Made by a program: the position numbers and the translations under genes. Source: Paenibacillus oenotherae (GTDB lineage: Bacteria > Bacillota > Bacilli > Paenibacillales > Paenibacillaceae). From it: a stretch of DNA of 48,143 nucleotides. Shown one piece after another: positions 28,372-40,627 of this stretch. Below the pieces are notes generated by a model, which saw nothing but the letters and a program-made list of their open reading frames with translations, was not told the origin of the DNA and did no database searches. The first letter of the stretch is position 1, and each line of letters starts with the position of its first letter. The stretch lies in NCBI RefSeq assembly GCF_019443105.1, contig NZ_JAHZIJ010000029.1:1-48143 (forward strand), given 5' to 3'.

Positions 28372-28860
28372 TAATAGGGAACCCTATTCATTGAAAGCCG
28401 TTTTCTTTAGGGAAAACCTTTAGGGAACCCAAGCTCAGGGCAATCCCCTGGGCACCCTATATTCGCGAAGGAGCTGCTTGTGGTAGCTCCTTCGTGGCGG
28501 TTTGCGCAGGGGTTCGCTTTAAGCCGCTTGCCGGGGAACATCCCGGACGGGACGGCTATAAGCAGTTCATGACTTGCTTAATGCCTTACTGTGAGAGAAT
28601 GCCTCAGTGTCTTCAGGATTACTGGGAAAAGATATATATAGAGTGGGAATAGACATAGAAACTGCGGCGCATCGCTGAGAACGGTGCGGATAGCAGAATG
28701 GATAGGTTTGGCAGAGCTTTTGAATAGAAGAAGGGCCCTTAATGGCGATAGCCATTAGCAGGACGGCGCACAGCAGCAGGCAAGTCTGCCCAATGATGGA
28801 AGACGGCCTGGCAATAGGCTGATGCGCTCTCTTGAGGGTCAACTACCGGGAGGGTAACCG
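28372..28860 (+). other. 489-base gapA-pgk intergenic region with two hairpins
   Basis: No supported gene lies here. GCTCAGGG / CCCTGGGC (28433-28453) and CGAAGGAGCT / AGCTCCTTCG (28466-28494) form two stable stems, neither followed by a T run. They may stabilise the gapA mRNA end or mark a processing site. I find no clear promoter for pgk, so read-through from gapA is likely. Confidence 0.55.
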
Positions 28861-30042
28861 ATGAATAAGAAAAGTGTGCGTGACGTTGAAGTATCAGGCA
28901 AGCGTGTATTTGTACGTGTCGATTTTAATGTGCCGCTTGAGAATGGTGCGATTACGGACGATAAGCGTATTCGCGAGACGCTGCCAACGATCAATTACTT
29001 GATCGAGAATGGTGCTAAAGTGATTCTCGCCAGCCACATGGGCCGTCCTAATGGACAAGTTGTTGAAGAGCTGCGCCTTACTCCAGCGGCTAACCGTCTG
29101 TCCGAGCTGCTGGGCAAGCCAGTTGTGAAGGCGAACGAAGTCATTGGCGAAGCTGTACAGGCACAAGTGGCTGCGCTTAATAACGGCGACGTGCTGCTGC
29201 TTGAGAACGTTCGTTTCAATGCTGGTGAGGAGAAGAACGATGCGGAATTGGCGAAAGCTTTTGCCGGCCTGGCTGATCTGTTCGTTAACGATGCATTCGG
29301 CGCTGCTCACCGTGCTCATGCTTCGACAGAAGGCATTGCTCATCACCTGCCGGCTGTATCGGGCCTGCTTATGGAGAAAGAGCTTGATGTTCTCGGCAAA
29401 GCGCTTCTGAATCCTGAGCGTCCGTTCACTGCAATCGTGGGCGGCTCCAAGGTTAAGGACAAAATCGATGTTATCAACAAAATGATCGAAATCGCTGACA
29501 ACATCATCATTGGCGGCGGACTCTCCTATACGTTCTTCAAGGCGCAAGGCCACGAAATCGGCCAATCCCTTGTGGACAATGAGAAGCTTGATCTGGCTCT
29601 TGGTTTCATTGAGAAAGCGAAGCAGCTTGGCAAGAACTTCCTGATCCCGGTTGATATCGTTGTATCCGACGATTTCAGTGCAAAGGCGAACACGCAAATT
29701 GTAAACGTTGACGGCATTCCTGCTGATTGGGAAGGCATTGATATCGGACCTAAGACGCGTGAAATCTATGCGGACGTTATTAAGAACTCCAAGCTTGTTG
29801 TATGGAATGGACCGATGGGCGTATTCGAGATCGAGCCTTTCTCCCATGGTACGCAAGCTGTTGCCCGCGCATGTGCGGAAACATCCGGCTACACCGTTAT
29901 CGGCGGCGGCGATTCTGCAGCAGCAGCTGAGAAATTCGGCCTGGCTGACAAAATGGACCACATCTCCACTGGCGGCGGCGCTTCTCTGGAGTTCATGGAA
30001 GGCAAAGCGCTCCCGGGCGTTGTTGCATTAAACGATAAATAA
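28861..30042 (+). CDS. pgk: Phosphoglycerate kinase
   Basis: A 393-aa enzyme that makes ATP and 3-phosphoglycerate from 1,3-bisphosphoglycerate. [16 protein letters not shown] near the N-terminus, [36 protein letters not shown], the nucleotide site [11 protein letters not shown] and the hinge-end [13 protein letters not shown] are all present. GGGAGGGTAACC precedes the ATG. Third gene of the glycolytic cluster. Confidence 0.97.
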   Translation: MNKKSVRDVEVSGKRVFVRVDFNVPLENGAITDDKRIRETLPTINYLIENGAKVILASHMGRPNGQVVEELRLTPAANRLSELLGKPVVKANEVIGEAVQAQVAALNNGDVLLLENVRFNAGEEKNDAELAKAFAGLADLFVNDAFGAAHRAHASTEGIAHHLPAVSGLLMEKELDVLGKALLNPERPFTAIVGGSKVKDKIDVINKMIEIADNIIIGGGLSYTFFKAQGHEIGQSLVDNEKLDLALGFIEKAKQLGKNFLIPVDIVVSDDFSAKANTQIVNVDGIPADWEGIDIGPKTREIYADVIKNSKLVVWNGPMGVFEIEPFSHGTQAVARACAETSGYTVIGGGDSAAAAEKFGLADKMDHISTGGGASLEFMEGKALPGVVALNDK

Positions 30043-30071
30043 GCAAACACCACGCTATTAAAGCTGTATAG

Positions 30072-30839
<768 letters not shown>

Positions 30840-30840
30840 G

Positions 30841-32382
30841 ATGTCGGTACCAAAACCGGTAGCGCTTATTATTCTGGATGGCTTCGGTCTTCGCAACGAT
30901 GTAACAGGCAATGCGGTCGCGCAGGCGAACAAGCCGAATTATGACCGTTACCTGGCGCAATATCCGAATACGACATTGACGGCTTGCGGCGAAGCCGTAG
31001 GCTTGCCGGAAGGCCAGATGGGCAACTCCGAGGTCGGCCACCTGAACATCGGTGCTGGACGTATTGTATATCAGGATCTGACCCGGATCAGCAAATCGAT
31101 CCGTGATGGCGAGTTTTTTGACAATGAGACATTGATCGGTGCAGTCCGTCATGCGAAATCGAACGGCACGAAGCTCCATCTGTATGGCCTTTTGTCTGAT
31201 GGCGGCGTTCACAGTCATATCGCGCATCTGTTCGCACTGCTTGATCTGGCGAAGAAGGAAGACTTGTCCGAGGTATACATTCACGCCTTCCTGGATGGCC
31301 GGGATGTATCGCCGGATAGCGCCAAAGGCTATCTGGAGCAGCTTCAAGCGAAGATCGCAGAGGTTGGCGTAGGGCGGATCGCAACTGTGCAGGGCCGCTA
31401 CTATGCGATGGACCGCGACAAGCGCTGGGAGCGTACGGAGAAGTCCTACCGCGCTATGGTATATGGCGAAGGCCCGCAGTATACGGATCCTGTTCAAGCG
31501 GTCGTTGAATCCTATGAAAAGTCCGTCTATGACGAGTTCGTTATGCCGACTGTGATCGTGGGCGAAGACGGCAAGCCGGTAGGGCTGGTTGAATCAAACG
31601 ATGCTATCGTGTTCTTCAACTTCCGTCCTGACCGTGCCATTCAATTGTCGCAGGTGTTCACCAACCAGGATTTCCGCGGATTCGACCGTGGACTGAAAAT
31701 TCCGATGAACCTGCACTTCGTTTGTCTGACACTGTTCAGCGAGACGGTTGGCGGCTATGTCGCATATTCTCCTAAGAACCTCGACAATACGCTTGGGGAA
31801 GTGCTCGTGCAGAACGGCAAAGCACAGCTCCGTATTGCGGAGACGGAGAAATACCCGCATGTGACGTTCTTCTTCAGCGGCGGACGTGACGTGGAGCTTC
31901 CCGGCGAGACACGTATTCTTATTAGCTCGCCCAAAGTTGCTACCTATGATCTGAAGCCTGAGATGAGCGCATATGAAGTAGCTGAAGCGGCAGTGAAGGA
32001 GATCGAGTCGGATAAGCATGATGCGATCATTCTGAACTTCGCTAACCCGGATATGGTCGGACACTCCGGTATGCTGCTGCCGACGATCAAGGCGGTAGAA
32101 GCTACGGATGAATGTCTGGGCAAAGTGGTCGATGCTGTTCTTGCAAAAGGCGGCGTGTGCCTGATTACTGCAGACCACGGCAATGCCGATATGGTTATTG
32201 ACGAGCTTGGCCGTCCGTTCACGGCGCATACGACGAACCCGGTTCCGCTTATCGTCACGAAGCAAGGCGTTACGCTGCGCGAAGGCGGTATTCTGGCCGA
32301 TCTGGCTCCGACGATGCTCTCGCTGCTCGAATTGGCGAAGCCGGTTGAAATGACGGGTGCAACCCTCATAAATGAGGTATAA
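30841..32382 (+). CDS. gpmI: Phosphoglycerate mutase, 2,3-bisphosphoglycerate-independent
   Basis: A 513-aa manganese enzyme interconverting 3- and 2-phosphoglycerate. The alkaline-phosphatase-like metal site ALIILDGFG is at the N-terminus, the phosphoserine in [17 protein letters not shown], and the second metal cluster in [11 protein letters not shown] and [15 protein letters not shown] 30841 follows GAGGGGG at the end of tpiA; the frame is open further up inside tpiA but this is not coding. Manganese dependence links activity to pH during sporulation in Bacillus. Confidence 0.96.
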   Translation: MSVPKPVALIILDGFGLRNDVTGNAVAQANKPNYDRYLAQYPNTTLTACGEAVGLPEGQMGNSEVGHLNIGAGRIVYQDLTRISKSIRDGEFFDNETLIGAVRHAKSNGTKLHLYGLLSDGGVHSHIAHLFALLDLAKKEDLSEVYIHAFLDGRDVSPDSAKGYLEQLQAKIAEVGVGRIATVQGRYYAMDRDKRWERTEKSYRAMVYGEGPQYTDPVQAVVESYEKSVYDEFVMPTVIVGEDGKPVGLVESNDAIVFFNFRPDRAIQLSQVFTNQDFRGFDRGLKIPMNLHFVCLTLFSETVGGYVAYSPKNLDNTLGEVLVQNGKAQLRIAETEKYPHVTFFFSGGRDVELPGETRILISSPKVATYDLKPEMSAYEVAEAAVKEIESDKHDAIILNFANPDMVGHSGMLLPTIKAVEATDECLGKVVDAVLAKGGVCLITADHGNADMVIDELGRPFTAHTTNPVPLIVTKQGVTLREGGILADLAPTMLSLLELAKPVEMTGATLINEV

Positions 32383-32466
32383 TGTATAGTTGAGACGGCA
32401 GCAGCCTGGCGGTAGAGCAATTCAGCTGTATCTGCCAGGCGGGAAGCTGCGGTTCCATATAAATGA

Positions 32467-33792
<1,326 letters not shown>

Positions 33793-33880
33793 TTCGTATG
33801 AATCCGGTAAACGCTAGCTTATGGCGGCATGACCCGGTTCAGGTTGAATAGGGCTGCCTGTTAGGGCAGGCCATATATAA

Positions 33881-33922
33881 GGGAGAGTATTGCTTGATTA
33901 TCAGGCGATGCTCTCTCTTTTT
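33881..33922 (+). terminator. Intrinsic terminator of the glycolytic cluster
   Basis: GGGAGAGTATTGCTTGA pairs with TCAGGCGATGCTCTCTC (17 bp with G-T pairs) and is followed by five T. Confidence 0.9.
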
Positions 33923-34020
33923 GTCATGGGGGGATAAAACAGGCGGCTGGCGCGAACACTTAGCGTGTATGTTCTCATTTATGAGGCGTGAGGCGTTAAT
34001 GAATGAAGGAGTGGATGAGA

Positions 34021-34824
34021 GTGGCCCCGATTATTGGATTGCAGATGTATTCGCTGCGGGATTTGGCTGAGAAGGATTTTTTGGGTACGCTTCATAAGGT
34101 GAAGGAGATGGGCTATCAAGCGGTGGAGTTCTCCGGATATTATGCAACACCTGCGAGCGAGCTGAAGTCTGTGCTGGACAATATCGGTCTGAAAGCGCCC
34201 TCTGCCCATGTCAGCCTTCATTATGACGATGACCGCAGCAAAATAAAGCATGATATCACCAAGCAAATTGAATACGCGAAGGAAATTGGGCTGGAATATT
34301 TGATCACCCCTTGGGCGCCTTTGCCGGAGAAGCCTTCAGCGGATGATGTCACCTATCTGGCCAATATTCTGGAATTTGTCGGAAAGCAGGTATATGAGGG
34401 CGGGCTCCAGTATGGCTACCACAACCACGATTTTGAATTCAAGATGGTGGATAATAATAAACGGGTTATTGATCTGCTGTTGGAACGCATTCCGGCGGAC
34501 TATTTGATCGCGGAGTTCGATCTGGGGTGGATTCATATGGGCGGCCAGAAGCCGGTTGATTATTTGATGCGTTATGCTGGCAGGGTGCCGCTGGTGCATT
34601 TCAAAGACTTTGGCGCGGGGCGCCGCGATACCGAGATCGGCAAGGGCAATGTGGATCTGAAAGGTGTGCTGCAGGCGACAGAGGAGGCCGGCGTTCAATA
34701 TATTTTTGTGGAGCAGGAGCAGTTCTCCTCTTCGTCAGTGGAGAGTATGAAGAAGTCACTTGAATTCTTTCAAGAGAATGGAGTCTTGCAAATAGAGCAT
34801 GCGCAGAAGGGGAATGGTTGCTGA
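34021..34824 (+). CDS. Sugar phosphate isomerase/epimerase (xylose isomerase-like TIM barrel)
   Basis: A protein of about 267 aa of the AP endonuclease 2/xylose isomerase-like superfamily. IGLQMYSLRD opens the barrel, and metal-binding positions are suggested by GYHNHDFEFK, EFDLGWIHMGG, LVHFKDFG and IFVEQEQF. Such proteins act as sugar or inositol isomerases/epimerases; the substrate here is unknown. AAGGAG lies 9 bases before GTG 34021 (MAPIIGLQMYS); ATGs at 34003 and 34015 are in frame but poorly spaced. It is a stand-alone gene after the eno terminator. Confidence 0.83.
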   Translation: MAPIIGLQMYSLRDLAEKDFLGTLHKVKEMGYQAVEFSGYYATPASELKSVLDNIGLKAPSAHVSLHYDDDRSKIKHDITKQIEYAKEIGLEYLITPWAPLPEKPSADDVTYLANILEFVGKQVYEGGLQYGYHNHDFEFKMVDNNKRVIDLLLERIPADYLIAEFDLGWIHMGGQKPVDYLMRYAGRVPLVHFKDFGAGRRDTEIGKGNVDLKGVLQATEEAGVQYIFVEQEQFSSSSVESMKKSLEFFQENGVLQIEHAQKGNGC

Positions 34825-34839
34825 ATATACTAATATTTC

Positions 34840-34868
34840 TTGAAATTATGTGTTAATTGTGTTACACT
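34840..34868 (+). promoter_or_regulatory. Sigma-A promoter of secG
   Basis: TTGAAA (34840-34845), a 17-base spacer and TACACT (34863-34868), about 80 bases before secG. Confidence 0.65.
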
Positions 34869-34949
34869 GATAATGCTGTTTTTAGGTCTTGTCTCCATGT
34901 GTGACGGGACAGCGGCAAATGAGATGCTCCTTATGCAGGAGGTGGAACT

Positions 34950-35189
34950 GTGGAAATTACATTCAGAATTTTGCTTATTGTTTTCTCGTTGGCCTTAATT
35001 ACGGTCGTTCTTCTTCAAAAGGGGAAAAGTGCGGGACTGGCGGGTGCGATCTCCGGTGGTGCTGAGCATTTGTTCGGCAAACAAAAAGCGCGCGGTTTGG
35101 ACTTGTTCTTGCAACGTCTGACAATTGGCGTCGCGGTTGGATTTTTCGTGACGGCACTGATTGTTGCCTACTTGGTGAAACCTGTATAG
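34950..35189 (+). CDS. secG: Preprotein translocase subunit SecG
   Basis: A 79-aa membrane protein of the SecYEG channel. There are two hydrophobic helices (about 2-20 and 54-75) joined by a loop with [31 protein letters not shown], here noted in parts, typical of SecG. The GTG start at 34950 follows CAGGAGGTGG. secG upstream of rnr-smpB-ssrA is the usual Bacillales order, though here a dinB-like gene intervenes on the other strand. Confidence 0.93.
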   Translation: MEITFRILLIVFSLALITVVLLQKGKSAGLAGAISGGAEHLFGKQKARGLDLFLQRLTIGVAVGFFVTALIVAYLVKPV

Positions 35190-35199
35190 GTAACATGCG

Positions 35200-35227
35200 A
35201 AAAGCGGGATGAATCCCGCTTTTTTTA
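35200..35227. terminator. Terminator of secG (probably bidirectional)
   Basis: AAAGCGGGAT / ATCCCGCTTT followed by a T run on the plus strand; on the minus strand A/T runs also flank it, so it may also end the convergent DinB-like gene. Confidence 0.88.
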
Positions 35228-35240
35228 ATTTCTTCTTAAC

Positions 35241-35705
35241 TCAACTGGGCAATCCTCTGCCTATGACATTCGCTGATACGGGTTGCAGTCCAATCTCTCT
35301 CGCCCATACGGATAGCTGGCCCATATGATGAATTTCGTGTGCGATTAAATGGCGTAATATTTCACCTTTGATAAAATCCCCTTCAGTCCACGGAACGGTC
35401 ACAGTCTCGTGTTCAAAATCATTAGACCATGTATGCAAGAACGCTTGTACTTCAGTAAGCCAACAATCGGAAAGCTCCTTTATTTGCTGAAGTGTCTCAT
35501 AGTCCTCGAATTGTACGATGATTTCCTGTTTGCCTTGTATGCCGCGAATCCAACTATATTCCACGTCCAAAATATGAAAAAGGGTATAAAGAATAGAGCC
35601 TGCCCCGCCAATTCGCTTGCGCAACAATTCCTCAGTTGAGACTTGCTTGAATCGTTGGAACCATTCCTCTCTTACCATCCAGTTATACTGGAACAACTTT
35701 ATCAA
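35241..35705 (-). CDS. DinB/YfiT-family metal-binding protein
   Basis: A 154-aa four-helix-bundle protein. A histidine in TLFHILDVEYSWIRG and the pair in HLIAHEIHHMGQLSVWARE give the three-His metal site of the DinB-like superfamily, which includes thiol-dependent transferases. The start is a TTG at 35705, supported by AAGGAG at 8 bases. It lies opposite to secG and rnr, breaking their usual adjacency. The substrate is unknown. Confidence 0.85.
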   Translation of the reverse strand: MIKLFQYNWMVREEWFQRFKQVSTEELLRKRIGGAGSILYTLFHILDVEYSWIRGIQGKQEIIVQFEDYETLQQIKELSDCWLTEVQAFLHTWSNDFEHETVTVPWTEGDFIKGEILRHLIAHEIHHMGQLSVWAREIGLQPVSANVIGRGLPS

Positions 35706-35989
35706 CTTAACCGCTCCTTATCCCATATAGCTGATGATCTGTGGCTGATGCTGCGATTTTGCTTATATTATAGAACGAATGTTCGCAAATATCAATGAGG
35801 CTATTTGAGCTAATGGGTTTCGGGGGTTAATTATAGAAATTTTGCATGATTTATGAGGAATTTTGGGCTGCTTTTCAGCAAGTGCGGATGGTAATGCTTA
35901 GTTTCGTGTATACTATATGGTATATAGGAATCTATCAACCGACTGCTGCATATTCGATAGACGGCATCGCGGTACATGAGGTGAGAGAT

Positions 35990-38900
35990 ATGGTGACGGA
36001 GCAGCAGCTTCTTGATTTCATGCGTGAACAGGCGTACAAGCCAATGACCTATCAGGAATTGGATGAACAATTAGGCAGAGGAGATGCCGAATCTTATAAG
36101 TCTTTTCTGGTCATGTTGAATGGTCTGGAGGATGAGGGGAAGATCGTCCGAACCCGCAATGACCGATATGGAGTGCCGGAGCGGATGAATCTGCTGCGCG
36201 GCCGCATACAAGCGCATGCGAAAGGCTTTGCGTTCCTGCTCCCTGAGGACAAGGAGCATCCGGACGTTTATTTGCATGCCAATGATCTTAAAAGCGCGAT
36301 GAACGGCGACACGGTGTTCGTGCGCATTACGTCCAAGAGTGAGGGCGGCGGCCGTATGGAAGGCGAAGTCGTTCGGATCGTGGAACGCGCCGTTACGCAA
36401 ATTGTCGGCACGTTCGACAATCATGATGCCTATGGGTTTGTGCTGCCGGATGATAAACGGATTAATCGCGATATTTTCATACCTAAGGGGCAGTTCCAAG
36501 GGGCGGTGTCCGGCCAAAAGGTCGTCGTGCGCATCACGAATTATCCGGAAGGGCGGTCTGCTGCCGAGGGCGAGATTATTGAGGTGCTTGGGCACAAGGA
36601 TGATCCGGGCGTCGATATTCTCTCCATTATCCGCAAGCATCAGCTGCCTGAGGGCTTCCCTGATGATGTAATGGAGGAAGCGGAGGCAGCGCCGGATGCG
36701 ATCACGGAGGAAGAGATTGTGCGCCAGGGCCGCCGCGATCTGCGCGATAAGGTCATTGTGACGATTGACGGCGAGGACGCGAAGGATCTTGATGATGCGG
36801 TTAATGTGGAGCGTCTGGAGAACGGCAACTATGTGCTGGGCGTGCATATTGCCGATGTGGGCTATTATGTGCGGGAGAAGTCTGCGCTGGATCAGGAGGC
36901 TTACCGGCGCGGCTGCAGCGTCTATTTGGTCGATCGGGTGATTCCGATGCTGCCGCATCGTCTGTCCAACGGGATCTGTTCCTTGAACCCGCAGGTGGAC
37001 CGGCTGACGATGTCCTGCGAGATGGAGTTCGACGCGAAGACGCTGAAGCGGGTGCGTCATGATGTGTTCACGAGCGTGATCCGGACGAAAGAGCGGATGA
37101 CGTATACGAATGTGCGCAAAATCGTGCAGGATGAGGATCCTGAGGTGACGGAGCGTTATGCGGAGCTTGTCGATACGTTCAAGCTGATGGAAGAGCTTGC
37201 AATGCGTCTGCGGTCGCATCGGATGAAGCGGGGCGCGATTGATTTTGACTTCGTGGAGTCCAAGGTGATTGTGGACAGCGAGGGCAAGGCGGTCGATATC
37301 GTGAAACGTGAACGCTCGGTGGCCGAGCAGATTATTGAGGAGTTCATGCTTGCGGCTAACGAGACGGTAGCCGAGCATTTCTATTGGCTGCGCGTGCCGT
37401 TCTTGTATCGGACGCACGAGAATCCGGATATGGAGAAGCTGCTGCACTTCGTTCAGTTCGCGGCGAACTTCGGCTACACGATTAAAGGCAAGGGCGGCAG
37501 TGAAATTCATCCGCGCGCGCTGCAGACGCTGCTGGAGGAAATCCGCGGGACGAAGGAGCAGACCGTGATCTCCACTGTCATGCTTCGTTCGATGAAGCAG
37601 GCGAAGTATGATGCACAGAGTCTGGGGCATTTCGGGCTGGCTGCGGAGTTCTATTCCCACTTCACATCGCCGATCCGGCGTTATCCTGACCTTGTCATTC
37701 ACCGTGTGATGCGTGAGGTGTTCGAGAATGGCGGGATACTGCCAGAGGCGCGTATTGATGCGCTGTCTGCCAGGATGCCGGATATTGCGCAGCAATCCTC
37801 GGAGCGCGAACGTGTCGCGGTCGAGGCCGAACGCGATACGGATAAGCTTAAGAAGTGCGAGTTCATGCTGGATAAGATCGGCGAGGAATTCGACGGTATT
37901 ATTAGCAGTGTGACGAGCTTCGGTATTTTCGTCGAGCTCGAGAACACGGTGGAAGGGCTCATCCGGCTTAGCGATCTCGTGGATGATTATTATCATTTCC
38001 ACGAGCAGCATATGCTGCTTATCGGCGAGCGGACGTCGAAGACGTACCGCATTGGCGATGAGGTGAGGATTCGCGTGGAGCGCGTGAATATGGATGAGCA
38101 CACCATTGATTTTGCAATGGTGGAGAATAAAGCGCAGGGCGCTGGTGTAGGGCGAGGCCGCGAGTTTCTGAGCGGCCGCAGCGGCGGCGGACGCGGGCGC
38201 AGCGGCGGCGAGCGGGTTGGCCGCGGCGGAGCGGGAGCAGGCGAGCGAAGCGGACGCGGTGGCGCGGGAGCAGGCGAGCGAAGCGGGCGTGGCGGAGCGG
38301 GAGCAGGCGAGCGAAGCGGACGTGGCGGAGCGGGAGCTGGCGAGCGAAGCGGACGCGGTGGAGCGGGAGCTGGTGAGCGAAGCGGACGCGGTGGAGCGGG
38401 AGCTGGTGAGCGAAGCGGACGCGGCGGAGCGGGAGCTGGCGAGCGAAGCGGACGCGGCGGAGCGGGAGCAGGCGAGCGAAGCGGGCGTGGCGGAGCGGGA
38501 GCAGGCGAGCGAAGCGGACGTGGCGGAGCGGGAGCAGGCGAGCGAAGCGGGCGTGGCGGAGCGGGAGCAGGCGAGCGAAGCGGACGTGGCGGAGCGGGAG
38601 CAGGCGAGCGAAGCGGACGTGGCGGAGCGGGAGCTGGTGAGCGAAGCGGACGTAAGCGCGGCGGGGCGAATGAGCGGAATGGTGAAGGTCGAGGCCGAGC
38701 AGGTGATGGCGCAAGACGCGCCGGAGGCGGGCAGCCAAACGGTTCAGATACACGGGCATGGAAGCCTGAGGATGACTACAATCTGGATCGGATTCTTGGC
38801 GAGGGCAATGACCGCAGCGGCGCTGCATCCGCAGAGCAGGGCGGCGGATCAGGAGGCGAAACGCGCCGTGGTGCGCTTCGCACAGATATGTGGGGTTTGC

Positions 38901-39214
38901 CAATCCGAGGTACGGGCGGCATCATCGATGATGGGGAAGATCCGGATCGTTCCTTCAATAGAGGCAGAAATGGCGGGTCTGGACGAGGCAGAAACGGCGG
39001 GGATCGTGGTTTCAAAGGTTCCTCCGGGGGTGCTGGAAGAACCAGTACGGGCAGCGGTAACGGCAAGGGCTCCCGCAGAAAGAAAGCATCAACCGGTGAA
39101 GGGACAAGTGGAGCGAGCGCTACAGCGAAACCCGATTCTGGAACTGGATCATTAAGGAAGAAAAAGAGCGGCGGTAACGAAACGGCTGCTTTTGTAAGAA
39201 AGAAACGGAAATAG
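35990..39214 (+). CDS. rnr: Ribonuclease R with a long repeat-rich C-terminal tail
   Basis: A 1074-aa 3'-5' exoribonuclease. An N-terminal winged-helix region (about 1-70) is followed by cold-shock domains, the RNB catalytic domain ([16 protein letters not shown] near 260; [21 protein letters not shown]) and an S1 domain ([20 protein letters not shown] near 630-710). B. subtilis RNase R is about 779 aa; here the tail after about residue 720 adds some 350 residues, very basic and rich in Gly, Arg, Ser and Ala. Residues 744-886 are 13 units of [14 protein letters not shown] 35990 follows GAGGTGAGA. It sits upstream of smpB and ssrA, its partners in trans-translation. Confidence 0.93.
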   Translation: MVTEQQLLDFMREQAYKPMTYQELDEQLGRGDAESYKSFLVMLNGLEDEGKIVRTRNDRYGVPERMNLLRGRIQAHAKGFAFLLPEDKEHPDVYLHANDLKSAMNGDTVFVRITSKSEGGGRMEGEVVRIVERAVTQIVGTFDNHDAYGFVLPDDKRINRDIFIPKGQFQGAVSGQKVVVRITNYPEGRSAAEGEIIEVLGHKDDPGVDILSIIRKHQLPEGFPDDVMEEAEAAPDAITEEEIVRQGRRDLRDKVIVTIDGEDAKDLDDAVNVERLENGNYVLGVHIADVGYYVREKSALDQEAYRRGCSVYLVDRVIPMLPHRLSNGICSLNPQVDRLTMSCEMEFDAKTLKRVRHDVFTSVIRTKERMTYTNVRKIVQDEDPEVTERYAELVDTFKLMEELAMRLRSHRMKRGAIDFDFVESKVIVDSEGKAVDIVKRERSVAEQIIEEFMLAANETVAEHFYWLRVPFLYRTHENPDMEKLLHFVQFAANFGYTIKGKGGSEIHPRALQTLLEEIRGTKEQTVISTVMLRSMKQAKYDAQSLGHFGLAAEFYSHFTSPIRRYPDLVIHRVMREVFENGGILPEARIDALSARMPDIAQQSSERERVAVEAERDTDKLKKCEFMLDKIGEEFDGIISSVTSFGIFVELENTVEGLIRLSDLVDDYYHFHEQHMLLIGERTSKTYRIGDEVRIRVERVNMDEHTIDFAMVENKAQGAGVGRGREFLSGRSGGGRGRSGGERVGRGGAGAGERSGRGGAGAGERSGRGGAGAGERSGRGGAGAGERSGRGGAGAGERSGRGGAGAGERSGRGGAGAGERSGRGGAGAGERSGRGGAGAGERSGRGGAGAGERSGRGGAGAGERSGRGGAGAGERSGRGGAGAGERSGRKRGGANERNGEGRGRAGDGARRAGGGQPNGSDTRAWKPEDDYNLDRILGEGNDRSGAASAEQGGGSGGETRRGALRTDMWGLPIRGTGGIIDDGEDPDRSFNRGRNGGSGRGRNGGDRGFKGSSGGAGRTSTGSGNGKGSRRKKASTGEGTSGASATAKPDSGTGSLRKKKSGGNETAAFVRKKRK
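38219..38647 (+). repeat. 33-bp tandem repeat, 13 units, inside rnr
   Basis: Thirteen consecutive 33-base units encode [11 protein letters not shown] without frame change. Units differ only at silent positions (for example GCA/GCT, GGC/GGT and CGC/CGT), so they have been kept for their protein sequence. Repeats of this kind change in copy number easily. Confidence 0.95.
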
Positions 39215-39290
39215 AAGCTGAGGCAAACACCGTGAGGTTAATCAAGGAACATTGATTACAGGCCTAATGGCGCTGCAATGCAGAGTATTC

Positions 39291-39319
39291 TTGATTTCGG
39301 TTTGTAAAGTTGTTACAAT
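39291..39319 (+). promoter_or_regulatory. Sigma-A promoter upstream of smpB
   Basis: TTGATT (39291-39296), a 17-base spacer and TACAAT (39314-39319). It is followed at once by an inverted repeat GGACTCCT / AGGAGTCC (39320-39348), which may end rnr transcription or structure the smpB leader. Confidence 0.65.
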
Positions 39320-39408
39320 GGACTCCTGACAAAGCCTGTTAGGAGTCCGTATTTTCATCGAGTGGCTCCAGACAGCCATGCAACGCTACAAACAAAGAGG
39401 TGATCGGC

Positions 39409-39888
39409 ATGGGCAAGAAGAGTGACGGGAAACAACTCGCCCAGAACAAGAAGGCTTCCCATGACTATTTCATCGAGGATACGTATGAAGCGGGCATTGT
39501 GCTGATGGGGACCGAGATCAAGGCGCTGCGTACGGGAAAAGCGAATATCAGTGATGCGTTTGCAACGATCCGGAATGGTGAAATGTTCATACACAATATG
39601 CACATCAGCCCGTTCGAACAGGGCAACCGCCACAATCCGACCGACCCGACCAGAACGCGCAAGCTGCTGCTGCACAAGGAGCAGATTCATAAGCTGCTGG
39701 GCTTGTCCAAGCAGGATGGATATGCGATTGTGCCGCTCAAGATCTATGTGAAGAACGGTTATGCCAAGCTGCTTATTGGACTTGGTAAAGGTAAGAAGCA
39801 GTATGACAAGCGCGAGAGCGCCGCGAAGAAAGATGCACAGCGTGACATTCAGCGTGCTCTGCGTGAGAAGCAGAAGGTAGCGCGGTAA
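39409..39888 (+). CDS. smpB: SsrA-binding protein SmpB
   Basis: A 159-aa RNA-binding protein that brings alanyl-tmRNA to stalled ribosomes. The OB-fold has [44 protein letters not shown] and [27 protein letters not shown], each a family hallmark, and the basic tail [18 protein letters not shown] enters the decoding centre. AAGAGGTGATC precedes ATG 39409; an in-frame GTG 9 bases upstream is less likely. It precedes ssrA. Confidence 0.96.
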   Translation: MGKKSDGKQLAQNKKASHDYFIEDTYEAGIVLMGTEIKALRTGKANISDAFATIRNGEMFIHNMHISPFEQGNRHNPTDPTRTRKLLLHKEQIHKLLGLSKQDGYAIVPLKIYVKNGYAKLLIGLGKGKKQYDKRESAAKKDAQRDIQRALREKQKVAR

Positions 39889-39974
39889 TTTTACAAGCGA
39901 GCGTGCTAACTGGTTCATGTGGCGAACACCGCCATTCCTTCCAGAAAGACTTTCGCCTGTGGGCTTCAATCCTG

Positions 39975-39983
39975 TGTTATACT
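39975..39983 (+). promoter_or_regulatory. Extended -10 promoter upstream of ssrA
   Basis: TGTTATACT (TGn plus TATACT) lies about 160 bases before the mature tmRNA 5' end. The leader between would be removed by RNase P. No good -35 is seen, so this is a candidate only. Confidence 0.45.
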
Positions 39984-40142
39984 AAATGAGCAGCAAGAAA
40001 CAACAACTTTTGCTCGAAACGCTTATGACCGATGATGCTTGAAGATTGTCGGTGACTGCGTCGATTCACGTCAGACCTGCTAAACGGATCACCGCGAGGC
40101 TTGTATAGAGCTTAGTGGAATCAAGGCCGTTTATGCTACATT

Positions 40143-40506
40143 GGGGGCGTTTATGGATTCGACGGGGATAGTTCGAGCATGGGTTGCGGGTAGTGGGGAC
40201 GCGTCCGCTTCATCAACGCTAAAGCCTATTAAATGGCAACCAACGTACAACTTTAGCAGCAGCCTAAGAAACTGTATGCTAAGCTCCTCTCTTGCATCGC
40301 CCATGTGCCAGATGTAGGGGCTCACTCTTAGTGGGATACGCTGTCACATCTCCGCCTGGGGTGTGCTGAAGAAGACAATCAGGCTGACCTTAGCGATAGC
40401 CGGTTACGGGGCGCTTGCTAGGGTGACATCAAATCTGTGACTACACCCGTAGATGCCTATGTGGCGATGTCTTCGGACAGGGGTTCAAATCCCCTCGCCT
40501 CCACCA
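40143..40506 (+). ncRNA. ssrA: Transfer-messenger RNA (tmRNA)
   Basis: A 364-base tmRNA. The 5' acceptor strand GGGGGCG and TTATGGATTCGACGGGGAT pair and fold with the 3' tRNA-like end GGGGTTCAAATCCCC-T-CGCCTCC-ACCA. The tag frame ends ...GNQRTTLAAA and stop TAA at 40265-40267; the resume codon is not certain. From 40261 to its end the gene is also a copy of the displaced segment at 47811-48055, so its 3' two-thirds probably arrived with, or was rebuilt by, an integrating element. A strong terminator follows. Confidence 0.95.
40261..40275. other. Candidate left attachment site within ssrA
   Basis: AGCCTAAGAAACTGT at the end of the tag reading frame is the first stretch shared exactly with 47811-47825. 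Upstream of it the two regions have nothing in common. This fits an attachment-site boundary, but the crossover could lie anywhere in the shared 245 bases. Confidence 0.5.
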
Positions 40507-40514
40507 ATACCATG

Positions 40515-40543
40515 AACACCATCCGCGAGAGGATGGTGTTTTT
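40515..40543 (+). terminator. Intrinsic terminator of ssrA
   Basis: AACACCATCC pairs with GGATGGTGTT around GCGAGA and is followed by T residues. No such terminator follows the displaced copy at 48055. Confidence 0.92.
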
Positions 40544-40561
40544 GCTGTTATGATGAAATGC

Positions 40562-40589
40562 TTGCGTTTAAGTCAACACGGTGTACAAT
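40562..40589 (+). promoter_or_regulatory. Promoter for the first island gene
   Basis: TTGCGT (40562-40567), a 16-base spacer and TACAAT (40584-40589), about 40 bases before the membrane-protein gene. Confidence 0.6.
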
Positions 40590-40627
40590 AATAAATAAAG
40601 TGAAATTTTGTAAAAGGTGGGAATGAG

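Noticed and set aside
28567-28842. 91-aa minus-strand frame in the gapA-pgk gap
   Set aside because: No Shine-Dalgarno or family resemblance; composition is not protein-like enough to support a gene.
36071-38101. 676-aa minus-strand open frame opposite rnr
   Set aside because: It is antisense to the conserved RNase R core and gives histidine/leucine/arginine-rich sequence without domains, typical of a shadow in GC-rich coding DNA.
38219-38647. CRISPR-like array
   Set aside because: The 33-base units are contiguous with no spacers and encode an in-frame peptide repeat in rnr.
38217-39155. Second long plus-strand frame of 312 aa over the rnr tail (repeats of EREQASEAD type)
   Set aside because: It arises because a 33-base GC-rich repeat stays open in several frames; silent changes between units follow the rnr frame, and no ribosome-binding site supports it.
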